A stretch of 5,062 bases of DNA from CAZKUN01 sp964555935 (GTDB lineage: Bacteria; Armatimonadota; Zipacnadia; Zipacnadales; VGFC01): contig CAZKUN010000423.1 in assembly GCA_964555935.1 (NCBI GenBank), forward strand, positions 1-5,062, given 5' to 3'. The notes below the pieces were generated by a model that did not search any database, had not been told where the DNA came from, and saw only the letters and a program-made list of their open reading frames with translations. Shown here one piece after another: positions 1 to 5,062 of the stretch (its first letter is position 1; every line of letters starts with the position of its first letter). The translations under genes and the position numbers were made by a program.

Positions 1-833
1 GGGTCGCCGAGTTCGAAGCTGGGGCAGACCGCGCGCGGATTGCCCTCGGGGATGAGTTCATAGATATACGCGTCGCTCTGCGCGACCCACCAGTCAGCAT
101 CCTTGACGATCGACGCGGCCAGCCGCTTGGCCCACTCGCGCGTTTTCACGTTCTCGCGCCCACGCAGCAAGTCTTCTCGGTCTATCACGCCCATGAACCC
201 GCGTGGCTTCCGCGCCTGCATGACCCGATCCAACGCCGGCGCAACGCGTTCGGCGTCTTCGCGCCGCCGGAGGGTGCGCATCTCGCCTGCAACCCGCTGC
301 GCGACCGCAGCCGTGTCGAGCACCGCCTCGGGCTCTACGGACTGACCGATGACCTCGAACTCCGCGACTTGCATCCGTCGGTCTGCGTCGGTCGGCGCGC
401 CATCGGGCGGCTGAGAGAGCTTGATCGCATCGATGTCCGTCTCGGCGATGTCGACCATCGTTACGGGAGCGGGCGCGGTGATCTCGGCGAGGTCGGTCCA
501 TTCGCCGTCACGCAGTCCATTCAGCGTGAACCGCGACGGCGTGTCGTTGTCGCCGGCCCAGTGGATGACTGCCTGCGTGACGCGAACGCGGCGCGGGAAT
601 GCCAGCGCGATGGAGTGCGTGACGTCCCAATTGTCAGAGAGCCACGCCGCCTGTGGGCTTCCCGCGTCGTCGGTCTTCCCATCAGCGGCAAACCGGGCGT
701 GGTATCCATCGACACCCCAGCGGTCGCGGTGCTCGCTATCGGCGATGACCACCACACCATCCATGACGGCGACGTTCTCCGCGTACACGTGACACCCCCC
801 TAACGCTACGAGCCCGGCGATCGCCAGCATCAT
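1..833 (-). CDS. Putative polysaccharide-lyase-like lipoprotein (discoidin-like domain plus start of heparinase II/III-type region), partial
   Basis: The minus-strand frame starting at 833 is open for 277 codons to the window edge, so the 3' end is missing. The N-terminus MMLAIAGLVALGGC is a short hydrophobic signal ending in a lipobox-like LGGC (Cys14), suggesting a lipoprotein, although it lacks the usual basic n-region. Residues about 18-163 have the look of an F5/8 type C (discoidin) carbohydrate-binding fold: WLSDNWDVTHSIALAF, a central VTQAVIHWAGDND, and the closing VAEFEVIG. After a charged helical linker (170-210), residues 214-277 (GVIDREDLLRGRENV, WAKRLAASIVKDADWW, then IPEGNPRAVCPSF) resemble the N-terminal helices of heparinase II/III-like alpha/alpha-toroid lyases. 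Its ATG overlaps the stop of the upstream hydrolase (ATGA), so the two are co-transcribed and probably translationally coupled. No other start is available: the next upstream in-frame stop is at 861-863. That the frame is real is fairly certain. The lyase assignment is inference from pattern memory, and the catalytic part lies outside the window. Confidence 0.72.
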   Translation of the reverse strand, partial: MMLAIAGLVALGGCHVYAENVAVMDGVVVIADSEHRDRWGVDGYHARFAADGKTDDAGSPQAAWLSDNWDVTHSIALAFPRRVRVTQAVIHWAGDNDTPSRFTLNGLRDGEWTDLAEITAPAPVTMVDIAETDIDAIKLSQPPDGAPTDADRRMQVAEFEVIGQSVEPEAVLDTAAVAQRVAGEMRTLRRREDAERVAPALDRVMQARKPRGFMGVIDREDLLRGRENVKTREWAKRLAASIVKDADWWVAQSDAYIYELIPEGNPRAVCPSFELGD

Positions 834-847
834 CTCGCGGCCTCCCC
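830..847 (-). promoter_or_regulatory. Coupled translation start: SD plus ATGA overlap
   Basis: On the minus strand GGGGAGG (847-841) stands 7 nt before ATG at 833, inside the last codons of the hydrolase gene. The hydrolase TGA (832-830) overlaps that ATG as ATGA, and a second ATG follows at once (830-828). This fixes the start of the lipoprotein gene and points to translational coupling. Confidence 0.7.
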
Positions 848-2017
848 GTGGCGCTCGCCGTCACACAGGTCGACGCAGTAGTCCCAGATCGGCGACTTGG
901 TGCCGTCCGGCCGGATCAGCCAGTTCCCCACCATGTCGTCGTTCGTCAGCGGCCGGTCGAGCGTGTCGAGGGAGAGCTTGGACGCCACGTCCGGGTCTCG
1001 GATGCCGTCATCGTAGAGCGCCCAGAACAGCAGATACTGCGCGCCGCACTCCAGGCCGATCTCGACGCTGTCTCGAATGAACTCGAGTCGCTTCTCCTCG
1101 GGCACGAGCGTCTCCGGCCATCCGAACTCGCCGATGTAGATGTTGTCATCGCCAAACCACCTGCTGTCTGGCGCCTTCGACTTGAGGTACTCCAGCGATG
1201 CGCGGAGCTTCTCGCGCCCCTGCACCATCGTGTCGTAGGCGGAGTACGAGTAGAGGTCGCAGTGTGTATTGGGCAGCACATTGTTGGTCATGGTGGGCTT
1301 CCCAGCCATCGCCTTCGTGAGCAGATTGACCTCCGAGGCGTGGAAGACCCGCACGCCGTCCATCCCAAGCTCGTCGCGGGCTCGGTCCACGCCGTCCTGC
1401 CGGGCGTTAAGCCAGTCGATCATCCCCTGCACGGCCACGGGATCCGAGACCTTGTCCATGTCCAGCGGAGGGTTGGTCAATACCCAATCGCCCTCCCAGT
1501 CCTGGAGAATGAAGGTCTTGCCCGTGCCCCGGTACGTCGTGAGGAAGTGGCGGGTCAGTTCGTAGAACGCGTCTTTCTCGGCCTGGACGTCGTCGGGTGT
1601 CATGCCGTCGACCTGATACAGCACCGGCTTGCCGGGACGGAAGGCCATGACGGCATACGTCGTGAACGGCTTGCCAAACAGCTCCCGGAGGATTGGGCTC
1701 TGGGCAAGTTGGGCGAGACTGGTCACTTCCGGCCACTGGGAGTTGTGCCGGTAGTGCGGCGTCATCGCCTCGCGCATCGTGATCTTGATGACGCGACTCC
1801 CCATCTCGAGGATGCTGTCCGCTCCCTCGTTGAGCGCGTCCTTGTCGGTCACTGTGTACAGCACATTGATATGGTTCACGCCCAGAATGTCTCGCATGTC
1901 GCCGACCTCCACCGCCGGGATGGGTACCAGTTCAGTTGGCCGCGCCGCGTCTTGGGGTGTGCCCGGCACCGAGACGGCCGCCGCGGGTAACAACAGGAAG
2001 AGAAGTGGAGTACGCAC
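830..2017 (-). CDS. Secreted (beta/alpha)8-barrel protein, glycoside hydrolase clan GH-A-like
   Basis: 395 residues with an N-terminal signal peptide (VRTPLLFLLLPAAAVSVPGT) for export. Eight beta-strand-like segments can be placed in order: ILGVNHINVLY (44-54), SRVIKIT (74-80), TTYAVMAF (119-126), FILQDWEGDW (169-178), GVRVFHASEVN (221-231), CDLYSYSAYD (253-262), NIYIGEFGWP (292-301) and YLLFWALYDD (328-337). Glu175 at the end of strand 4 and Glu297 at the end of strand 7 sit where clan GH-A enzymes carry the acid/base and nucleophile. Glu229 in strand 5 is an alternative. The tail WLIRPDGTKSPIWDY (366-380) closes the domain. The start is GTG at 2015-2017: an in-frame TAG at 2030-2032 excludes any longer form, and AGGAG at 2027-2031 lies 9 nt upstream. 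The stop shares ATGA with the next gene, a putative lyase lipoprotein, which suggests joint degradation of an acidic or complex polysaccharide. I do not recognise a named GH family, so the substrate is unknown. The gene is certain; the fold is likely; enzyme activity is inferred. Confidence 0.85.
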   Translation of the reverse strand: MRTPLLFLLLPAAAVSVPGTPQDAARPTELVPIPAVEVGDMRDILGVNHINVLYTVTDKDALNEGADSILEMGSRVIKITMREAMTPHYRHNSQWPEVTSLAQLAQSPILRELFGKPFTTYAVMAFRPGKPVLYQVDGMTPDDVQAEKDAFYELTRHFLTTYRGTGKTFILQDWEGDWVLTNPPLDMDKVSDPVAVQGMIDWLNARQDGVDRARDELGMDGVRVFHASEVNLLTKAMAGKPTMTNNVLPNTHCDLYSYSAYDTMVQGREKLRASLEYLKSKAPDSRWFGDDNIYIGEFGWPETLVPEEKRLEFIRDSVEIGLECGAQYLLFWALYDDGIRDPDVASKLSLDTLDRPLTNDDMVGNWLIRPDGTKSPIWDYCVDLCDGERHGEAAR

Positions 2018-2026
2018 TGTGGTTCG

Positions 2027-2031
2027 CTCCT
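2027..2031 (-). promoter_or_regulatory. Ribosome binding site for the GH-A-like gene
   Basis: AGGAG on the minus strand, 9 nt before the GTG codon at 2015-2017. It decides the start because the only other upstream codon in frame is a TAG at 2030-2032. Confidence 0.65.
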
Positions 2032-2047
2032 ACGTTCGGGCGCCTTG

Positions 2048-2299
2048 TTACGGGAGGGCGCCAGGGACCCGATCAGGGATGAATGGGTAACGCCACCACG
2101 CCAGGAGTGACAGCACCATGCCGTATGCCCCGAACAGGCGGCCCGACGCGTGCCGTCCCACGAGCCGCGGCTGACCGCACGCGCACCTCACGAACAGCCA
2201 GCGCTTCTCCATGTCCGGAGTGGCGGCCCGTTGAGCCAGACACCCCGAACTGAGCATCGGGAGGAGCACCCGACCGGTCAGTATGCGCAGCCGAGCCAT
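2048..2299 (-). CDS. Doubtful small exported/membrane ORF, 83 aa, possibly a gene remnant
   Basis: This 83-codon ORF ends with TAA 30 nt before the GTG of the GH-A-like gene and has the same direction, so it could be the first cistron of that operon. From ATG 2299 the product begins MARLRILTGRVLLPMLSSGC, a basic n-region, a hydrophobic core and a cysteine at 20 that resembles a lipoprotein signal. The segment TPDMEKRWLFV (28-37) reads like the start of a mature exported domain. After that it turns arginine- and glycine-rich and ends with one hydrophobic stretch (about 56-69, FGAYGMVLSLLAWW). A longer form in the same frame reaches 2617 but would overlap the divergent ATPase start and has an unprotein-like composition. 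The weak GAGG upstream is the only start support. It may be a small membrane protein, the decayed 5' end of a larger exported protein, or a chance ORF. No function is proposed. Confidence 0.3.
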   Translation of the reverse strand: MARLRILTGRVLLPMLSSGCLAQRAATPDMEKRWLFVRCACGQPRLVGRHASGRLFGAYGMVLSLLAWWRYPFIPDRVPGALP

Positions 2300-2531
2300 C
2301 GCTCGCCCTCGGTCGCCCATTAGTCGGATGCACGGGAGTTCGGGGTGATCGGGATGGCCCCCTCCGTCGCGGGAGGAAGCGAGCTCGGCGATGCTAAAGG
2401 AACGCGCGGCGCCGGTCCAGTCTTCAGCGGTTGCAGTATTGGGCCGCGCCATAGAGCACGCCGGCCGGGCCGCCGGATGAGTGACGCTGCCGCGCCATTG
2501 GCCAGAGAGTCCTTCCGCAACGGAGTATATT
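2300..2531. other. Intergenic region between divergent transcription units
   Basis: About 230 bases separate the minus-strand carbohydrate cluster from the plus-strand ATPase. ORFs crossing it in several frames have poor composition and no conserved motif. Promoters for both units should lie here, but I cannot pick a -35/-10 pair with correct spacing: TTGCAG at 2431-2436 is followed by ATAGAG after only 14 nt. The stretch is the probable boundary between operon and accessory DNA. No terminator hairpin with a T-run was seen. Confidence 0.4.
2522..2525 (+). promoter_or_regulatory. Ribosome binding site for the AAA ATPase fragment
   Basis: GGAG, 6 nt before ATG 2532-2534 (spacer TATATT). It selects this ATG over the earlier in-frame start at 2481, whose extra residues MTLPRHWPESPSATEYI carry no family resemblance. 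Confidence 0.6.
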
Positions 2532-2960
2532 ATGCTCGAGAGCATCAAGAAGATCCGCAACGCTGGACGCCTGCGCGACTGCCCGGTCGGCCCGAAGGTT
2601 GATCTCCCGCAGATCACCCTCGTCTACGCTTGCAACGCGCTCGGTAAGACGACGCTGACCGCCATACTTAGATCCCTCGCTACGGGCGACCCCGCCGCGG
2701 TAGTCGCCCGACGCTCATTGCCGCACGGCGGTGACTGCTTCGTGGCGTTGGGCGTTGCCGGCGGAGCCTGCGTGTTCAGGGACGGTGCATGGGTGGGGGA
2801 CACCCCGCCGCAGTTGCTCACTTTCGACTCGGAGTTCATCCGGCGCAATGTCCACTCGGGATACGAGGTACAGCCCGAGCACCGACGGAATCTAGGCTCG
2901 CTCATGCTTGGTGAGAAGTGTGGTGAGCTGGAGCGTACGCGGGAGGCTCTAACCACATAG
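2532..2960 (+). CDS. AAA_13/RloC-PrrC-type ATPase, N-terminal fragment ended by in-frame TAG
   Basis: 142 residues from ATG 2532. The opening MLESIKKIRNAGRL, a first beta hairpin and VYACNALGKTTLTAILRSLATGD (split here only by reading; P-loop at residues 33-41) are characteristic of the AAA_13 group. That group includes the coiled-coil anticodon nucleases PrrC and RloC. The P-loop is degenerate: members normally have NGxGKT, here it is CNALGKTT, with the first Gly of that motif replaced by Ala36, while Gly38-Lys39-Thr40 remain. LLTFDSEFIRRNVHSGYEV (96-113) matches the conserved segment after the sheet, and 121-142 begins a coiled coil. The frame stops at TAG 2958-2960, but the same frame reads on downstream as ATPase-like protein. 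This is therefore half of one broken gene. In the family such ATPases act in DNA-sensing, phage-defence-type systems with a C-terminal effector, which is absent here. Family membership is likely; present function is doubtful. Confidence 0.72.
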   Translation: MLESIKKIRNAGRLRDCPVGPKVDLPQITLVYACNALGKTTLTAILRSLATGDPAAVVARRSLPHGGDCFVALGVAGGACVFRDGAWVGDTPPQLLTFDSEFIRRNVHSGYEVQPEHRRNLGSLMLGEKCGELERTREALTT

Positions 2961-3971
2961 CGCAGAGGGCTCACTGCCAAGCTCGGCGACGTCGAGTTGG
3001 CTCTGGCTGAACACAAGCAGGGCTCCATCGCGACCGACCAGTTCGTCGCCCTGCCTGTGGACGAACACGTGGACACCAAGATCGCAGCCACGAAGGCCGA
3101 TATCGCTACCATCGACGGCAAGACCCAGGTCGCGAAGATCCCGTCTTTCAGTGCCCTTCCCACGGTCGAGTTGCCATTCGACGAGACCCGCGCATTGCTC
3201 GGGAAGACGTTGGCTGACGTTGTCGAGGAGGCCGAGTCCGCAGTTCGCGATCACATCACGTCATGCCTTGCAGGGGACGAGGATGCGGAGTCCTGGCTCC
3301 AACAGGGGACCGAGTACCTTGCCGACGAAAACCCCGTGTGCCCTTACTGCGGCCGAGCAATCGGGACACTCGCGCTGATCGAGGCATATCGTGGATTCTT
3401 CAGCGAGGCCTACGATGCCCTTAAACAGAGCATTGCCGACGCCCTCTCGGATCTGCAGACCGCGACCCCAGGACAGACGCCGGAATCGATCGCATCGATA
3501 CTGAAGTCGAACGCAGACCTCGTCGAACGTTGGCTACCACACATCGACTTTGCCCCTACGGATCCAGCGGGGCCCGCCAGCACAGATGCCAGTGAGGGTC
3601 ACCCGCCCGCGGTGGATGTCGCGAAGCTCGTCGATCCCTTGCCCCCAGGAGCTGCCGCATGGCAGGACGGGCGGACACTCCTTGCGGGATTGCTCGCGCA
3701 GAAGGCCGCAGCTCCCCTTGAGTTGGTCGCCCTGGGACTCGAGTTCAGCTCTGCGGAGGACCAGTGCCGCAGCACGAACAACGCTATCGAGGCCTACAAC
3801 TCCCTCGTTGACGCAGCCAACGCTCGTGTCGCCGCCCTTGCCCCGCTCACCGTACGCCTTCGGCTCGGCAAACTCCGCGGCCGTCATCATCATCCCGCTT
3901 TCGACGAGATCGCTCAGCCCCTTCGGTATCGCCTCTTCGTCCACGTCCGGATCGTACGTCCTCACGCTTGA
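2961..3971 (+). pseudogene. Continuation of the AAA_13/RloC-type ATPase: coiled coil with CPYC zinc-hook-like motif, C-terminus lost
   Basis: Reading straight through the TAG in the same frame gives RRGLTAKLGDVELALAEHKQ, the expected continuation of the coiled coil. Using numbering from ATG 2532, residues 144-260 are helical and charged. WLQQGTEYLADENPVCPYC holds Cys270 and Cys273, a CxxC like the RloC zinc hook, followed by LIEAYRGFFSEAYDAL, which is also typical of the family. AIEAYNSLVDAANARVAAL (around Tyr422-Asn430) matches the conserved YN-AN helix. Beyond about 3850 the reading (LTVRLRLGKLRGRHHHP to the TGA at 3969-3971) no longer fits. Base composition by codon position then favours the opposite strand. 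No signature motif, Walker B or effector domain follows, so roughly the last third or more of a usual protein is missing. If translated alone, the earliest start is a TTG at 2997 without a Shine-Dalgarno. I call it a pseudogene fragment together with the preceding entry. Confidence 0.68.
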
Positions 3972-4110
3972 CGTGGGGTCCTCGACATCCACCACCGGCT
4001 CTTCACGGGGCCGCCGTACTTCAGATCGTCCCCGGCAACCTCGACCTTCCCCAAAGAAGTACGCCGCCGGCACACGGAAGACACGGCGCACGTAACCCAT
4101 GCGCCGCCAT
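3850..4110 (-). pseudogene. Possible degraded minus-strand coding segment with two frame changes
   Basis: On the minus strand, 4110 to 3850 reads as protein-like sequence only if the frame shifts twice. The first piece is VRRVFRVPAAYFFG, then KVEVAGDDLKYGGPVK in a second frame (about 4055-4003), then VVDVEDPTSSVRTYDPDVDE and EEAIPKGLSDLVESGMMM back in the first frame. In each piece the third codon positions are richer in G/C than in the competing frames. Just before 3850 the plus strand is clearly the coding strand of the ATPase. I do not recognise the family. The opening faintly recalls the C-terminal part of XRE-type regulators (V-P-x-x-YFF), but nothing confirms this. It may equally be an accidental antisense ORF of GC-rich DNA. 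Confidence 0.25.
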
Positions 4111-4347
4111 GGTTCGGTCCTGGCGCTGACCGAGCAGTGGGCCACACGCCTCCGCAGAGCACACCATTACGGCTGGGGTCTGGTTCTTCTATGCTCGCTG
4201 GCTTTGGTCTAAAGAGCGGGGTAGGGGGGAGGGGGTCTGAAAAGGGTGGGGTGGGGGACACGTGTGGTCGTTCCGTGGCTTAGTTTCCGAGTGCGCCTGG
4301 CTGGGGCTGGGGCCGGGCCTCAGCCAGATGCTCCCCACCGCTCCAGC
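3972..4347. other. Region without an intact gene between ATPase remnant and recombinase
   Basis: About 375 bases. The left part overlaps the possible minus-strand remnant (to about 4110). From 4110 to 4215 I see no convincing coding frame or RNA. 4218-4257 is a purine-rich G-run tract (listed separately). 4297-4327 contains a perfect 7-bp inverted repeat, CTGGCTG (4297-4303) with CAGCCAG (4321-4327), separated by 17 nt. It lies just upstream of the recombinase ATG and could be a recombinase or regulatory site, but nothing shows it. Confidence 0.4.
4218..4257 (+). repeat. G-quadruplex-type G-run tract
   Basis: Six runs of three to six guanines (4218-4221, 4224-4229, 4231-4235, 4244-4246, 4248-4251, 4253-4257) are separated by loops of one or two bases, apart from one eight-base gap at 4236-4243. 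The first three runs plus any of the later ones, or the last three plus an earlier one, satisfy the usual quadruplex pattern. It sits about 90 bases before the recombinase start in otherwise non-coding DNA. Confidence 0.6.
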
Positions 4348-5013
4348 ATGACATTCAGTCCGATGGTGAACGCGCTCGCGAAGCTGCCCGAAGCGGAAGT
4401 ATTGCCGCCCGATCTGAATCCGGCCGGAGTCTACCTGGCCTCGCTCAGCGAGGTCGGCCGGCGCGGAGTGATCAGCCGGCTGCGCAAGGTGGCGCGACTG
4501 GTCGGCCACTCAGACCCTCTGGCGGTGCCGTGGCAGTTGATGCGCTACCCCCACGTGGAAGCCATCCGGTCGCGGCTGATCGAGGACGGCGAAGCGCCGG
4601 CGACGGTCAACTTGGCGATCTCGGCCTTGCGGGGAATCGCCAAGGCCGCCTTCAACCTCGAACTCATCAGCGCCGACGAACTGCAGCGCCTTCAGAGCGT
4701 GAAGCCCGCGCGCGGAGATCGACTGCCACGCGGGCGCGCCATTACGCCGGGTGAACTCGAGGCGCTGATGCGGGCTTGTGGCGAGGACGATGGGCCGGCG
4801 GGCATTCGGGACGCGGCTCTGATCGGGTTGCTCTACGCGGCGGGCTTGCGGCGGGCGGAGATCGTTGCCTTGGACGCCAGCCACTACGGGTACGTGTTAG
4901 CCCAGAGTTGCTGGCTTGGCTTCTTCGGTACCGGCGGGGGCTGTTGGGGTATAGCTTTCATACCCAGCACGAAGGCCATACGCGGTCACGCTACTGCAGC
5001 GATGGAGCCCTGA
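4348..5013 (+). CDS. Tyrosine recombinase/integrase (XerC/D-like), truncated in the catalytic domain
   Basis: From ATG 4348 the product is 221 residues, against roughly 300 or more in the family. Residues 24-105 (NPAGVYLASLSEVGRRGVI, LRYP-like LMRYPHVEAIRSRL, ATVNLAISALRGIAKAAF) form the SAM-like core-binding domain. LPRGRAITPGELEALMRAC (126-144) and GIRDAALIGLLYAAGLRRAE (152-171) open the catalytic domain, with the first catalytic Arg at 168 in the GLRRAE box. After VALDASHY (173-180) the expected beta strands with the GKG-K-R lysine region, the HxxR box and the nucleophilic tyrosine are all missing. They are replaced by a glycine- and cysteine-rich tail of 41 residues (181-221) unlike any recombinase. 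The break lies at about 4888. The protein cannot be an active recombinase, though its DNA-binding domain might fold. There is no clear Shine-Dalgarno. ATG 4363 is an alternative start, and an in-frame GTG at 4246 adds unlike sequence. It marks a former mobile or genomic-island unit. Confidence 0.78.
   Translation: MTFSPMVNALAKLPEAEVLPPDLNPAGVYLASLSEVGRRGVISRLRKVARLVGHSDPLAVPWQLMRYPHVEAIRSRLIEDGEAPATVNLAISALRGIAKAAFNLELISADELQRLQSVKPARGDRLPRGRAITPGELEALMRACGEDDGPAGIRDAALIGLLYAAGLRRAEIVALDASHYGYVLAQSCWLGFFGTGGGCWGIAFIPSTKAIRGHATAAMEP
4940..4968. repeat. Short imperfect hairpin in the foreign tail of the recombinase ORF
   Basis: GGGTAT (4947-4952) pairs with ATACCC (4960-4965) around a 7-nt loop. 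GCT (4940-4942) and AGC (4966-4968) extend the stem across a 4-nt bulge. No T-run follows, so it is not a typical intrinsic terminator. Confidence 0.35.
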
Positions 5014-5062
5014 CCTCCCCCCATTAACGGTACCACTCACAGTCTCATGGATTCGTTGCCTT
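5011..5062. mobile_element. Possible left end of an insertion sequence (partial)
   Basis: The sequence begins TGACCTCCCCCCATTAACGG at the recombinase-ORF stop and continues to the window edge. A TGA-start followed by a C-run and a GTACC box resembles, from memory, terminal inverted repeats of some IS3-family elements. No transposase frame is visible in the 52 bases available, and no matching inverted copy lies in the window. This is a weak call. Confidence 0.2.

Noticed and set aside
94..501. Minus-strand arginine-rich 135-codon ORF
   Set aside because: It is an out-of-frame shadow inside the lipoprotein gene, rich in Arg, Asp and Gly with no protein-like pattern.
369..803. Plus-strand 144-codon ORF near the left edge
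   Set aside because: It is antisense to the partial lipoprotein gene, whose minus frame is open to the edge and has lipobox and domain patterns.
848..1990. 380-codon plus-strand ORF antisense to the GH-A-like gene
   Set aside because: It has a histidine/valine/arginine-rich composition with no motif and is the mirror of a clearly coding gene with signal peptide and Shine-Dalgarno.
2431..2456. Sigma70 promoter TTGCAG/ATAGAG for the ATPase
   Set aside because: The spacer is 14 nt, too short, and the -10 match is weak.
3534..4145. Minus-strand 203-codon ORF taken as one intact gene
   Set aside because: Its part below about 3850 is antisense to the clearly coding ATPase, and its middle has poor composition. 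Only pieces look coding, so it was listed as a possible remnant.
4222..4240. Inverted partner of the possible insertion-sequence end at 5011
   Set aside because: Only the GGGGGGAGG run is shared with the inverted end. In a G-run tract this is expected by chance, and the flanking bases do not match.
4510..4884. Minus-strand 124-codon ORF
   Set aside because: It is antisense to the conserved recombinase domains.
4888..5040. Integron attC site or group II intron 5' end after the recombinase
   Set aside because: GTTAGCC does not fit the GTTRRRY core, no paired RYYYAAC site is found, and the sequence after the junction does not start with the intron GTGYG consensus.

Overview
This is a GC-rich bacterial window that splits into two unrelated halves. 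The left half (about 1-2300) is read from the minus strand. It is a compact, exported carbohydrate-degradation cluster: a secreted (beta/alpha)8-barrel protein of glycoside hydrolase clan GH-A type is followed, with an ATGA stop/start overlap, by a putative lipoprotein. That lipoprotein has a discoidin-like domain and the beginning of a heparinase II/III-type alpha/alpha region, and it runs off the left edge. A doubtful 83-codon ORF precedes the barrel gene. Gene pairs like this are typical of environmental polysaccharide degraders (Planctomycetota, Armatimonadota, Hydrogenedentota-like lineages). The phylum cannot be fixed from this sequence alone, and GC content and Shine-Dalgarno use only suggest a high-GC bacterium.

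The right half (about 2530-5062) is read from the plus strand and looks like decayed accessory DNA. It starts with an ATPase of the AAA_13/RloC-PrrC type (P-loop, coiled coil, CPYC zinc-hook-like motif). This gene is interrupted by a single in-frame TAG at 2958-2960 and loses family resemblance near 3840-3890, before any Walker B or C-terminal effector domain. About 450 bases without a convincing intact gene follow. They include a protein-like but frameshifted antisense segment and a strong G-quadruplex-type tract. Next comes a tyrosine recombinase with a good N-terminal core-binding domain and the first catalytic arginine, which then runs into unrelated sequence after about 180 residues and lacks the rest of its active site. 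The last 52 bases may be the start of an insertion sequence.

Taken together, a housekeeping or catabolic operon is flanked by remnants of a genomic island: a broken defence-type ATPase next to a broken integrase. I see no intact novel system. The most useful observations are the amber-split RloC-like gene, the composite junctions around 3850 and 4888, and the translationally coupled hydrolase/lyase pair with an uncharacterised barrel family whose eight strands and 4/7 glutamates can be mapped. No rRNA, tRNA or CRISPR array was found.
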